From NCBI GenBank assembly GCA_963715995.1, contig OY970283.1:434001-498000 (forward strand): a DNA stretch of 64,000 bases, given 5' to 3'. The stretch is from DATBDN01 sp963715995 (GTDB lineage Bacteria; Actinomycetota; Thermoleophilia; Solirubrobacterales; Thermoleophilaceae). The notes below the pieces were generated by a model that worked only from the letters and a program-made list of their open reading frames with translations, did no database searches and was not told the origin of the DNA. A program made the position numbers and the translations under genes. Shown in pieces: positions 25,204-33,272 of the stretch; the stretch's first letter is position 1; each line of letters opens with the position of its first letter.

Positions 25204-26541
25204 ATGGCGCGTCCGGCCTCCGGCCAGGTTGTGATCAGACAGGGCAAGCAAGGCAAGACGTTCGCCCTGCGATTCCGCGCGTACGGCGAGCGCCAGTACG
25301 TGACGCTCGGGTCGGACACCGACGGCTGGACGAAGGCGCGTGCCGAGGAAGAGCTGCAGAACGTTCTTGCCGACGTCCGCCGCGGGTTGTGGCGACCGCC
25401 AGAGCCACCGTCGCCGGTCCAGGCTCCCACGATCGTTCCGACGTTCCACGAGTTCGCCTCAGAGTGGTTCGACCAGAAGAAGCCTGAGCTTCGTCCGGCG
25501 ACCATCGCGGCGTATGGGCAGGAGTTGTCCATTCACCTGCTCCCGTTCTTTGCGAAGCACCGCCTGGACCAGATCACGGTCCAGGAGGTCGACCGTTACC
25601 GGCAACACAAGGTGCGCGAAGGTCGGATCGCGGCGCGGACGATCAACAAGACGCTTACGCGTCTCGCTCAGATCCTTGAGGTCGCTGTCGAGTACGACCT
25701 GATCGCCCGAAACCCCGCCACGGGCCAGCGCCGGCGGCTGAAGGTTGCTCGGTCGCGCCCCGTCCACCTGGACTGCGCCAGCCAGATCGTCGCCCTCCTC
25801 GACGCGGCCACGGAGCTCGACGCTCGCGAAACTGCACGCACCGACGGCCGTCGCGCCGTTGTGGCGACGCTGGCGTTTGCGGGTTTGCGCGCCGGTGAGC
25901 TCGCCGACCTTCGTTGGCGTGATCTCGACCTCGCCGCCGGGCGCATCTACGTCGGGCGCTCAAAGACTGACGCCGGCATGCGCGACGTGGACCTGGTCCC
26001 GATCCTGCGCGACGAGCTGCTGCAGCATCGGCTCGCCGCCGGCTCGGCCGAGCCGGACGATCGCGTCTTCACGACGGCACGCGGCGGCGCCCGGGACCGC
26101 AACAACATCGGCCTCCGCGTCATGCGGCCCGTCGTCGCTCGGGCCGACGAGCTCCTGGCCGAACGGGGCGAGCACCCTCTTCCGGAAGGCGTGACCGCTC
26201 ACAAGCTCCGTCACACGTTCGCGTCGATCCTCATCGCGCTCGGGCGGGACCCCGCCTATGTGATGGCGCAGCTCGGGCACGCGGACCCCGGCTTCACGCT
26301 CCGGGTCTACACCCACGCGATGCGCCGCGGCGATGGCGAGCGCGAGACCCTGCGTGCGCTCGTTGAAGGCCGTGAATGGGCACGAATGGGCACAAATGCC
26401 GCCGAACCCCCTTCGAACTCCGTCGCGCCGGCGAACGACGACCCCGCGGAACTCCAGATGGAAAGCGGCGATCTGCGAATGCCCCCGGGCGGATTCGAAC
26501 CGCCGACACCAGGTTTAGGAAACCTGTGCTCTATCCCCTGA
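25204..26541 (+). CDS. Tyrosine site-specific integrase
   Basis: 445 residues from ATG 25204. The N-terminal arm-binding-like region is followed by a SAM-like core-binding domain (TFHEFASEWFDQKK to about 170) and a catalytic domain with the nucleophile set: Arg in FAGLRAGELADL, Lys in GRSKTDAGMRDV, HKLRHTF, then His and Tyr in LGHADPGFTLRVYTHAM. The last 20 residues are translated from the antisense of the tRNA-Arg gene (MPPGGFEPPTPGLGN). It inserts and excises the element. Overlap with the tRNA gene ties the integrase C-terminus to the att site. Confidence 0.95.
   Translation: MARPASGQVVIRQGKQGKTFALRFRAYGERQYVTLGSDTDGWTKARAEEELQNVLADVRRGLWRPPEPPSPVQAPTIVPTFHEFASEWFDQKKPELRPATIAAYGQELSIHLLPFFAKHRLDQITVQEVDRYRQHKVREGRIAARTINKTLTRLAQILEVAVEYDLIARNPATGQRRRLKVARSRPVHLDCASQIVALLDAATELDARETARTDGRRAVVATLAFAGLRAGELADLRWRDLDLAAGRIYVGRSKTDAGMRDVDLVPILRDELLQHRLAAGSAEPDDRVFTTARGGARDRNNIGLRVMRPVVARADELLAERGEHPLPEGVTAHKLRHTFASILIALGRDPAYVMAQLGHADPGFTLRVYTHAMRRGDGERETLRALVEGREWARMGTNAAEPPSNSVAPANDDPAELQMESGDLRMPPGGFEPPTPGLGNLCSIP
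26375..26397 (+). promoter_or_regulatory. Candidate integrase arm-type sites, right end
   Basis: Two tandem copies of AATGGGCACR (26375-26384 and 26385-26394) lie inside the integrase gene. The second extends to TGGGCACAAAT, identical to 18979-18989, and lies 108 bases inside the right core. Confidence 0.5.
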
Positions 26542-26552
26542 GCTACGGGGGC
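26480..26552 (-). tRNA. tRNA-Arg (anticodon CCT)
   Basis: A 73-base cloverleaf on the minus strand. The acceptor stem GCCCCCG/CGGGGGC has discriminator A; the D-arm is GCTC..GAGC; the anticodon stem CAGGT/ACCTG has loop TTCCTAA, giving CCT; the T-stem is GGCGG/CCGCC with loop TTCGAAT. CCA is not encoded. It reads AGG codons. The 3' part, 26480-26504, comes from the inserted element, so the present gene is a host/element hybrid. The core 26505-26523 is the right att copy. Confidence 0.96.
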
Positions 26553-26575
26553 ATTCCGGCGAGGGTAGCCCTGGC

Positions 26576-27874
26576 TCAGGGCGCTGCGCGAGTGGCCGTG
26601 AACCCCGAAAAGCCTTGTACGCCGGCGCTCCACGCGACCAGCGGGCGGTTCGTCGCTGGCTCGAAGGCAACGATTGGCTGGTACTGGTCGACACTCGCTA
26701 TGTCCTCGGCCGGCCCAAACTGGGAGGCGCCGGCTGCACGCACGGCCGCCTCCGCTACGGAGTGATCGGCTGGCTCCTGCAGCCACGTCAGCACGATCGC
26801 GCCAGAACCCGCGACGGCCGTGTCCAGCCCGATCGCGTCGGGCGCCGACAGCGTCTGCACCGCTCCGAGCACGCCGTGATCCGACAACGCGGTGCGCACG
26901 ATCGGCAAGCCGCCCTCATCGCCCGTCCAGGCGATCTGTATGCGGCCGCCGGACTCGGCGACAAGCTGCACGGGTCCCGGGTACGAGGGCACGTGCTCGA
27001 GCGCGCGGACCGTCCCGCATGTCCCGTGTGAGGTGCACGTGACGACCCGAAGCGACTGTGGCGTGGTCGTAGCGCCGGGCGCGCTGGGATCGCTCAGCCA
27101 CGCGACCGCTGCCGTGCCGTCGGGAGCGACTGCCGCGGACAGGCCGGTCGCATAGCGATCGCGTGCCAGCACACGAGCGGGCCCGAGGCCTCCGCTCGGC
27201 AGCCTCATGCGCGCCATCACGCGACCCCCGCGAGCCCAGGCCATGAGCGTCCGTCCGTTCATCGCCACGCCGAGTCCGAGTGGTGCGGGATCTCCGCCTC
27301 GGCCGACGAGCCGCTGCGGCTTGGTGAACCCGCGGCCAGGCAGGTGGACGGTCAGGAAGATCGCGCGTCTGGTGCTCTGCACCCGCGCCTTCGAGGAGAC
27401 CTGGCCCAGGATCGCGAACGCGCCTTGGGCGGTTCGCGCGATCCTGCTCGACGCGACGAACGGCGGCAGTACGCGGAAGGGCTTCCCGAGGGTGTGACCG
27501 CGCAGCCGTGCCACGCCCGTGTCGGCGAACCTCCTCGGGCCGGCGATCCAGCCGACCGCGAACGCGTCCGAGCCCCGTCCCGCGAGCGCCCGGATCCCGA
27601 TGTCGCGGCGGATGATCTGCCAGCGGCCGAACCGCTCGCCCGGACCCTCGAATGACATCGCCGTGCCCGGCACGCCGGGCCCGAAGCCTCCGCAGCAGAA
27701 CGAGCTCAGAACGCCGGCGCCACGGCCCGGAAACCAGACGTCGTAGAGCGAATCGGCCTTGCCTGGGACAGCGACGGGGGCGGACCAAGGCGCGTCCGCG
27801 CGCGCGACCGGGGCGAGAGCGACGACGACCGCGACAACCGATGCGGATCGGATGAGCCGGCTGATGCTCCTCAA
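26576..27874 (-). CDS. Secreted protein of unknown function, beta-propeller-like
   Basis: 432 residues from a TTG start. A signal peptide (about 1-26, cut near ARADA) is followed by a long beta-rich region with several repeats of the type VAMNGRTLMAWARGGRV, VAPDGTAAVAWLSDP and GSGAIVLTWLQEP, spaced about 50-60 residues. This pattern of small-x-W blades suggests a beta-propeller. No enzyme motif is seen. It ends 24 bases before the tRNA gene on the same strand. Confidence 0.75.
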   Translation of the reverse strand: MRSISRLIRSASVVAVVVALAPVARADAPWSAPVAVPGKADSLYDVWFPGRGAGVLSSFCCGGFGPGVPGTAMSFEGPGERFGRWQIIRRDIGIRALAGRGSDAFAVGWIAGPRRFADTGVARLRGHTLGKPFRVLPPFVASSRIARTAQGAFAILGQVSSKARVQSTRRAIFLTVHLPGRGFTKPQRLVGRGGDPAPLGLGVAMNGRTLMAWARGGRVMARMRLPSGGLGPARVLARDRYATGLSAAVAPDGTAAVAWLSDPSAPGATTTPQSLRVVTCTSHGTCGTVRALEHVPSYPGPVQLVAESGGRIQIAWTGDEGGLPIVRTALSDHGVLGAVQTLSAPDAIGLDTAVAGSGAIVLTWLQEPADHSVAEAAVRAAGASQFGPAEDIASVDQYQPIVAFEPATNRPLVAWSAGVQGFSGFTATRAAP

Positions 27875-27904
27875 AACCGCTGCCGCCGGCCGAGTTGCGA
27901 CTAG

Positions 27905-28519
27905 CTACTCGTCCTCTTCGTATAGCGACTCGGACGCCACCAGGCCACCCTTTGCGTCCCAGAGCCTGACCTCGAGCAGGTCGCCCGTGAAGCCGTCGAG
28001 CGACACGAGCGTGAAGCGGTCCTCGATCACCGCGCACTGGTCGGTCGTCGTCGGGCCGAGCTCGGCGGTCGCCAGCGCTCCGCCCGGCTTGAGCGCCCGG
28101 CCCCAGACCAGGGCGACGTTGGCGTTCAGCTCGCGCTCGCCCCGCCACGCGCCGATCTCCTCGTCGGAGAGGTCGAGCTGCCAGCCGGGGTTGGCCTCCG
28201 CGGTCTCGTCGGTGTAGTCGGCGCGCGCGGTGAACGACGCCGGCTCGCCGCCAGGGCCGTGGTCGAACGAGACGTAGCCGAACACCTCCAGGTTCTCGCT
28301 CGTGTGCGCGGCCGCGGGGATGTAGGTGGTGCCGCCCCAGGTCCGCTCCGGGAACCATTCGATCTCGCCGGTCTCGCCCAGCTCCTCGCCGTCGGTGGTG
28401 ATCTCGGCCACCGCTTCGAGGAACAACCCGCGCAGCTGATCGGCCCAGCGGCCGTACGGCAGCGCGTCGTGCGGCGGCTCGGCGATGAAGCGTGGGATGG
28501 GTCGGGGCTCAGGTGGCAT
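27905..28519 (-). CDS. Conserved-looking hypothetical protein downstream of galT
   Basis: 204 residues, acidic (pI clearly low), without signal or membrane helices. Recognisable pieces are EIEWFPERTWGGTTYIPA and GFTGDLLEVRLWDAKGG. I know no function. Its start overlaps the galT stop by 11 bases, so it is translated with galT and may act in the same process. Confidence 0.8.
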   Translation of the reverse strand: MPPEPRPIPRFIAEPPHDALPYGRWADQLRGLFLEAVAEITTDGEELGETGEIEWFPERTWGGTTYIPAAAHTSENLEVFGYVSFDHGPGGEPASFTARADYTDETAEANPGWQLDLSDEEIGAWRGERELNANVALVWGRALKPGGALATAELGPTTTDQCAVIEDRFTLVSLDGFTGDLLEVRLWDAKGGLVASESLYEEDE

Positions 28520-29513
28520 CTCGAAGAGTGGCTGCTGCGGTCTCGGGCGCCACGATATTGAGTGAGACGCCGGTACCCATTTCCAAGCCGGCCAGCTGGG
28601 CCAGCCGCGGGACGATGCTGAGGTACCAGCAGAACTCGCCTGCGCCGCTCGGAGCAGTGCGCACCCACATGTTGAGCGGCGGCAGCCCGCCCAGCGCCGA
28701 CTGGAGCCGGCCGAGCGCCTGATGCAGCAGCGCCGCGCCGAGCGGGCCGGGGTCCTGGAAGCGCGCGCGCGGGCTGCGCGGCACGACCATCATCTCGTAG
28801 GGCATGCGCGAGGCGAACGGGCAGATGACGACGGCCTCCGCGTCGATCGCGACCACGCGCTCGCGTAGCCGGACCTCCTCCTGGAGCACGTCGGCGAGCA
28901 GGTTGCGCCCCTGCGTGCGCTCGAAGTAGGCGGTGAAGCGCTCGCGCTCGCGGGCGACCGCGGCGGGCACGAACGGCAGCGCGTAGAGCTGCGAGTGCGT
29001 GTGCGGAAGCGACGCTCCAGCGGCGACGCCCTCGTTGACGATCAGGTGCGCGTAGGCGGCGTCGGCATGCGTCGCCATGCGCGTGCGCCAGGCATCCATC
29101 GCTGTCTCGACCTCGGCGGGCTCGAGGTCCGCGAGCGAGCTGACCGGTCGCGGCGAGTTGACGATCACCTCGTGGGCGCCCACGGCGGGACGGGAGGTGA
29201 ACAGCTCCGGCATGCCGCGACCCGAGCCCATCGGGTCCTCGGCGACGTCCGCCTCGCCGGCGCCGAGCGCGGGATAGAGGTTCGGCACCACGCGCACGGT
29301 CCAGCCGGGCGAGTCGGCCGCGCCGCCGCCGGGCCGCAGCGCCCAGACCTCGGGCGGCGTGCGGTCCTCGTTGCCCTCCGCGAACGGGTCCTTCTCCGGG
29401 TCGATCGCCGGTCGCTCGTCGATCTTCGGGCTGAACGCGCCCGGTCGCGCCGCGCGCTCGCCGGCGATGATCGCGCGCAGGCCGGTCAGGGGGTCGATGC
29501 GCAGCTCAGGCAA
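28509..29513 (-). CDS. galT: Galactose-1-phosphate uridylyltransferase
   Basis: 334 residues from a TTG start at 29513. The N-terminal RIDPLTG and PNLYPAL, then HEVIVNSPR, and the histidine-triad-like active site SLPHTHSQLYALPF with the nucleophile His are characteristic of GalT. It swaps UMP between UDP-glucose and galactose-1-phosphate in the Leloir pathway. No galK or galE is seen here, so it may act on another sugar-1-phosphate. It overlaps the GNAT gene by 8 bases and the hypothetical gene by 11. Confidence 0.92.
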   Translation of the reverse strand: MPELRIDPLTGLRAIIAGERAARPGAFSPKIDERPAIDPEKDPFAEGNEDRTPPEVWALRPGGGAADSPGWTVRVVPNLYPALGAGEADVAEDPMGSGRGMPELFTSRPAVGAHEVIVNSPRPVSSLADLEPAEVETAMDAWRTRMATHADAAYAHLIVNEGVAAGASLPHTHSQLYALPFVPAAVARERERFTAYFERTQGRNLLADVLQEEVRLRERVVAIDAEAVVICPFASRMPYEMMVVPRSPRARFQDPGPLGAALLHQALGRLQSALGGLPPLNMWVRTAPSGAGEFCWYLSIVPRLAQLAGLEMGTGVSLNIVAPETAAATLRDAT

Positions 29514-29940
29514 GTGCTTTCTCCATGGTCACGTGCGGGATGCCCTCCTCGCTGAACTCCTGGCCGCGCCGCTCGTAGCCCGCGCGCTCGTACAGCGTGC
29601 ACGCTGCCGTCTGCGCGTGGAGGCGGACGCGCCCGGCGCCCGCGGCCCGCGCCTGGCGCTCGGCCTCGGCAAGGATGGACGCGCCGAGGCCGCGGCCGCG
29701 CAGCTCGGGTTCGACTGCCATGCGGCCGAGCCGGGCCACGCCGTCTGCGAACAACAGCCGGCAGGTCCCAACCAGGCGGTCGTCGTCGTCGTCGAAGGCC
29801 ACGATGTGCAGCGCCTCACCGTCGAGGCCATCCTGGTCGGCCACCAGCGTTACGCCCTGCTCGCCACAGAAGACGCGGTAGCGCAGATCCAGCGCGTCCG
29901 CGATCTCCGCGGGCCCGGCTGCGGTTCGCACCTCGATCAC
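29506..29940 (-). CDS. GNAT-family N-acetyltransferase
   Basis: 144 residues from GTG 29940, chosen because it overlaps the upstream stop (GTGA) and gives a normal GNAT length. The first strand-helix region is DALDLRYRVFCGEQGV; the acetyl-CoA-binding motif A is RLGRMAVEPELRGRGLGASI; the C-terminal ACTLYERAGYERRGQEF is conserved. This arrangement resembles the ElaA/YjcF-type group. Substrate unknown. Confidence 0.9.
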   Translation of the reverse strand: MIEVRTAAGPAEIADALDLRYRVFCGEQGVTLVADQDGLDGEALHIVAFDDDDDRLVGTCRLLFADGVARLGRMAVEPELRGRGLGASILAEAERQARAAGAGRVRLHAQTAACTLYERAGYERRGQEFSEEGIPHVTMEKALA

Positions 29941-30485
29941 TCGGCGTAGCGCTTGACGTCGCGGACCAGGTCGGCGACCGTGTTGTACGGACCCGGGTGC
30001 GCATAGACCAGCTTGCCCGCGCGGTTGAAGAAGACCGTCGTCGGCGACGCCACGCCGGCCTCGATGCCCGGTGAGATCTTCAGCGATGGATCGCGGTAGC
30101 TCGGATAGGTGACGGGGAACTGCGAGAGGAACTTGCGCGCGTTGCCGTCGTTGTCCTCGGCGTCGAGTCCCAGGAAGGCAACCCGCTTGCCAAGCCGGAG
30201 TGCGGCACGCTGGAAGACAAAGAACTCCTCTCGGCACGGCGCGCACCACGCGGCCCACTTGTTGACCACCACGGGGTAGCCGCGCAGCGACGCCAGCGCC
30301 GATTGGAAGTCGTCCTTCGACCCGCCAACCAGCATGTTCGCCTGCGAGTGCAGCTTGGTGAGCTTCGGCGGGGCTCCGGCGAACGCGCGCTCGACCTCGG
30401 CCTTCGACGGCGCGGCGCTCTTGGCATGCGAACCGCAGCCGACGGCGAGCAGGGCGCAGGCGATGAGTACGGGCGTCAAACGCAT
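29937..30485 (-). CDS. TlpA/ResA-like thiol-disulfide oxidoreductase lipoprotein
   Basis: 182 residues from ATG 30485, which gives an ideal lipoprotein signal (IACALLAVGC); an earlier GTG at 30503 is possible. The thioredoxin fold carries the redox pair WCAPC in NKWAAWCAPCREEF, and SPTTVFFNRAGK contains the cis-Pro. Anchored outside the membrane, it would reduce or oxidise disulfides, for example apocytochrome c. That fits the cytochrome c maturation genes further along, although it is not in that operon. Confidence 0.92.
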   Translation of the reverse strand: MRLTPVLIACALLAVGCGSHAKSAAPSKAEVERAFAGAPPKLTKLHSQANMLVGGSKDDFQSALASLRGYPVVVNKWAAWCAPCREEFFVFQRAALRLGKRVAFLGLDAEDNDGNARKFLSQFPVTYPSYRDPSLKISPGIEAGVASPTTVFFNRAGKLVYAHPGPYNTVADLVRDVKRYAE

Positions 30486-30528
30486 ACGCAGAAAGCGTCG
30501 CACAGAGACTTCCAGGGGGCCGGGGTGC

Positions 30529-30534
30529 TATAAA
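30529..30534 (+). promoter_or_regulatory. Candidate -10 box of the helicase gene, with long leader
   Basis: TATAAA lies 154 bases before ATG 30689, unlike the short leaders elsewhere in the window. No good -35 box was identified. Confidence 0.35.
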
Positions 30535-30543
30535 GGGTGACGA

Positions 30544-30561
30544 GCGAGTTGCAGAACTCGC
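30544..30561 (+). promoter_or_regulatory. Hairpin in the helicase leader
   Basis: GCGAGTT (30544-30550) and AACTCGC (30555-30561) pair perfectly around a GCAG loop, near the predicted 5' end of the transcript. It could stabilise the RNA or be bound by the helicase itself. Confidence 0.4.
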
Positions 30562-30688
30562 GCCGCCGCCGGTCGAGACGCAGGGCCTCACGACACGGCG
30601 ACATTTACGGCTCGCGTCGATGTTGCGCGCGGTTGGGAGACCGCCGTTCCCGGGGCGAGCACACCCCTTTCATTCCACCTAACGCCTC

Positions 30689-33256
30689 ATGGCTGACTCC
30701 ACTTCGGCAGTCGCTGTCACGCCGGTATCCGGCGAGGACTTGGCGCGCGCCGAGAAGTTCACATTCGAGCCGTATGTACACGAGGGCGACGACCCGGCGG
30801 TCGTGCTGGCCGCTGGCACGCCGCGCAGGCGCGCGCTCGATGCGGCGCTCGCGGAGATCGACGCCGGCCTCGACCAGCCCTCGATCGCATGGCGCCAGCA
30901 GTACTCGCTCATGCTCGGCCTCGAGCGGATGATGTCCCAGGACGATCCGATGCTGGCCGACGGCAAGACGACGCTGAACGCTCACCAGGTCGACGCGCTC
31001 TCGGGCACCATGATCGCGCTGATCTCCGAGCTCCAGAGCACGAACGCCGCGCAGCAGCAGAACGGCTCCGCGCCGGTCGAGGACGTCGAGGACGAGCCCG
31101 AGCCTGAAGACGAGGGCGACGACGACGAGGACGATTGGGACGACGGCGCCGAGGACGAGGACGAGGAAGAAGCCGAGGAGGAAGAGGAGGCCGAGCCCGA
31201 CGAGCCCGCCGACTGGGCCGGCGAGGAGGAGCTGGACGCCGACGCCCAGCTGCCCGAGCAGCCCGAGGACCCGAATGCCGCCCGCCGCTTCTGGTTCGAG
31301 CACGCCACCGGTGCAGGCAAGACCGTCGCCGCGATGGGCTTCGTCGACGCCTCGCGCTCAGGCGGCATCCTGATCCTGACCCACCGCCGCAACCTCGTCG
31401 ACCAGTTCCTGGGCGAGCTGAAGGACCGCGGCTACAAGAAGCGGATTCAGCCCGAGGCGCTGCTCAAGGGCCAGGACAAGAAGCCGCGCGAGCAGGGCCC
31501 CGTCACCGTCGAGACCTACCAGTGGTTCGTGCGCAACGCGGGCAACGTCTCCGACGCGTACACGATCGTCATCTGCGACGAGGCCCACACGGCCCTCGGC
31601 GAGAAGACCAGCGCGTCGATCCGCAAGTGGGCAGGCCCGGTCTTCATCGGCATGACGGCCACGGGCGCGCTGATCGCGCGGCACGTGACCGACCTCTTCC
31701 CGACCCAGACGTCGCGCTTCGACCTGGCGCAGGCTGCGCGCCGCGGCGTGATCGCCCCGCTGCGCTGCGTGCGCATCCCGCCAGGCGTGGGTGTGCGCTC
31801 GATCGCGAACGTGCCGCTGCGCAAGGGCGAGGTTGACCAGGACTTCGACCAGGAGGAGCTGGCCGCGCTGCTCGACCAGGCGCCGTTCAACCTGGCGATC
31901 GCGGACCTCTATCGCGCGCGCTTCAAGGACCTGCCGGGCGTCGTCTACTCAGCCGGTGTCAAGCACGCTTACAACGTCGCGAAGGCGTTCCAGGAAGTCG
32001 GCATCAAGGCGGTCGGCGTATCGGGCGAGACTCCAAAGCGCGAGCTCACCCGCATCCTCGCCTCCTACGAGGCTGGCGAGATCGACGTGCTGGTGAACGC
32101 GCAGCTGCTGGCCGAGGGCTGGAACTCGCCGCGCGCAACCGTCTGCATGCACCTGGCGCCGACGGCTTCGAAGCGCATCTACCAGCAGCGCGTTGGACGC
32201 GTGACGCGCCGCCAGCAGGGCAAGGAGGCCGGCATCGTCGTCGACTTCGTGCATCCGGCGACCACGCACGACGACCCGGTCGTCACCCTGCACTCGCTGC
32301 TCGACCGCGACGTCTACCGCGGCGGCGCGATCGTGGTGGGCCCGATCCGCCGCGGGCGCGGCCGGCGTTTGCGGGTGGAGCGGCGCGTGCTGCCGGTCAC
32401 GCCGGAGCCGGAGCGGCGCGCGGTCGTCTTCGAGCGCGAGCTCTGGCGCATCGCCGTCGAGCACCTTCCCTGGGGCGAGCAGCACGTGTGGGCGGCGCTC
32501 GCCGGCGCCCGCGTGTCGTCGGGCAACTGGCGCCGCGCCAAGGCGATGCTCCACTTCGACCAGACGACCGAGCTGCGCCGCCGCTTCCTCCTGACATGCC
32601 TCCAGCGCAACCGTAACTCCCAGCTGCGCCTGCGGGCGCTCGGGGAGGTCGGCTCGGGCCGCGATGCCGAGGCCTTCGACGAGGCGGTCGTGATCGTCGG
32701 CGGCTGGTCGCGCGACGAGCGCCGCGAGGGCGTGAAGGTGCTGCTCCAGGCCTTGGCCGAGCGGCCGATCGGGCGCCGCGACCAGGCCTCGGCCTGGCTC
32801 TGGCACCTGGCCGAGTTCTCGCGCGAGGTGCACGAGGAGTACGCCGTGCAGCGCTGGCCGGAGACCAAGCGGCTGCTCGGCCTGCTCGTGAACTCTTCCG
32901 GCGGCGCGCACGCGCGCAACGCCCGGCGGCTGGTGCAGGCGGCGCGCAAGCAGGACCGGCGCCTCCAGGCGGCCATCCTGGCCGCGGCGCTGGCGCACAC
33001 GCCCGAGGCCGAGGAGGTGCTGCGCGGGGCACGCATCCGCCTGGCGCGCAAGCCCTCGGCGCTGGCACGCGAGCTCTTGCGCAACTTCCCGAAGGGCCGC
33101 CGCAGTCGCCGCAGGCGCAAGCGCGGAAAGGACTCGGAGGGCTCGGCAGGCGCCTCGACAGAGGTCACCGAGAACCCGGTCCTCGATGACGACGACGATC
33201 CGGGTGCAGACGCCGTGGACGATTCGCGCGGCGACGATCTGGATCGGGCCGCTTAG
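30689..33256 (+). CDS. DEAD/DEAH-type helicase with a large acidic insertion
   Basis: 855 residues. ATG 30689 is the only possible start because an in-frame TAA lies 9 bases upstream; no Shine-Dalgarno is visible. A pre-core segment LNAHQVDAL is separated from Walker A (HATGAGKT, about 205-212) by an insertion of about 65 residues (130-196) that is nearly all Asp, Glu, Pro and Ala. DEAH is in VICDEAHTALG and motif III is MTATG. The second RecA domain has NAQLLAEGWNSPRA and motif VI QRVGRVTRRQ. The C-terminal 250 residues look like helical repeats, ending with a basic patch (RRSRRRRKR) and an acidic tail. Likely an ATP-driven nucleic-acid remodeller. Confidence 0.85.
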   Translation: MADSTSAVAVTPVSGEDLARAEKFTFEPYVHEGDDPAVVLAAGTPRRRALDAALAEIDAGLDQPSIAWRQQYSLMLGLERMMSQDDPMLADGKTTLNAHQVDALSGTMIALISELQSTNAAQQQNGSAPVEDVEDEPEPEDEGDDDEDDWDDGAEDEDEEEAEEEEEAEPDEPADWAGEEELDADAQLPEQPEDPNAARRFWFEHATGAGKTVAAMGFVDASRSGGILILTHRRNLVDQFLGELKDRGYKKRIQPEALLKGQDKKPREQGPVTVETYQWFVRNAGNVSDAYTIVICDEAHTALGEKTSASIRKWAGPVFIGMTATGALIARHVTDLFPTQTSRFDLAQAARRGVIAPLRCVRIPPGVGVRSIANVPLRKGEVDQDFDQEELAALLDQAPFNLAIADLYRARFKDLPGVVYSAGVKHAYNVAKAFQEVGIKAVGVSGETPKRELTRILASYEAGEIDVLVNAQLLAEGWNSPRATVCMHLAPTASKRIYQQRVGRVTRRQQGKEAGIVVDFVHPATTHDDPVVTLHSLLDRDVYRGGAIVVGPIRRGRGRRLRVERRVLPVTPEPERRAVVFERELWRIAVEHLPWGEQHVWAALAGARVSSGNWRRAKAMLHFDQTTELRRRFLLTCLQRNRNSQLRLRALGEVGSGRDAEAFDEAVVIVGGWSRDERREGVKVLLQALAERPIGRRDQASAWLWHLAEFSREVHEEYAVQRWPETKRLLGLLVNSSGGAHARNARRLVQAARKQDRRLQAAILAAALAHTPEAEEVLRGARIRLARKPSALARELLRNFPKGRRSRRRRKRGKDSEGSAGASTEVTENPVLDDDDDPGADAVDDSRGDDLDRAA

Positions 33257-33272
33257 CCCGCAAGAAGGGCGG

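Larger units (their letters stand above)
18863..26523. mobile_element. 7.6 kb integrative element in tRNA-Arg(CCT)
   Basis: Bounded by identical 19-base cores inside a partial tRNA (left) and an intact tRNA (right), 7642 bases apart. A tyrosine integrase lies next to the intact tRNA, as is usual, with an HTH protein just upstream. A shared 11-base motif lies about 100 bases inside each end. Genes in the element visibly use more A/T at third positions than the flanks. No capsid, relaxase or conjugation genes are seen, so it is probably a small satellite-like or mobilisable island rather than a complete phage or ICE. Cargo includes candidate defence and toxin/antitoxin genes. Confidence 0.88.
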
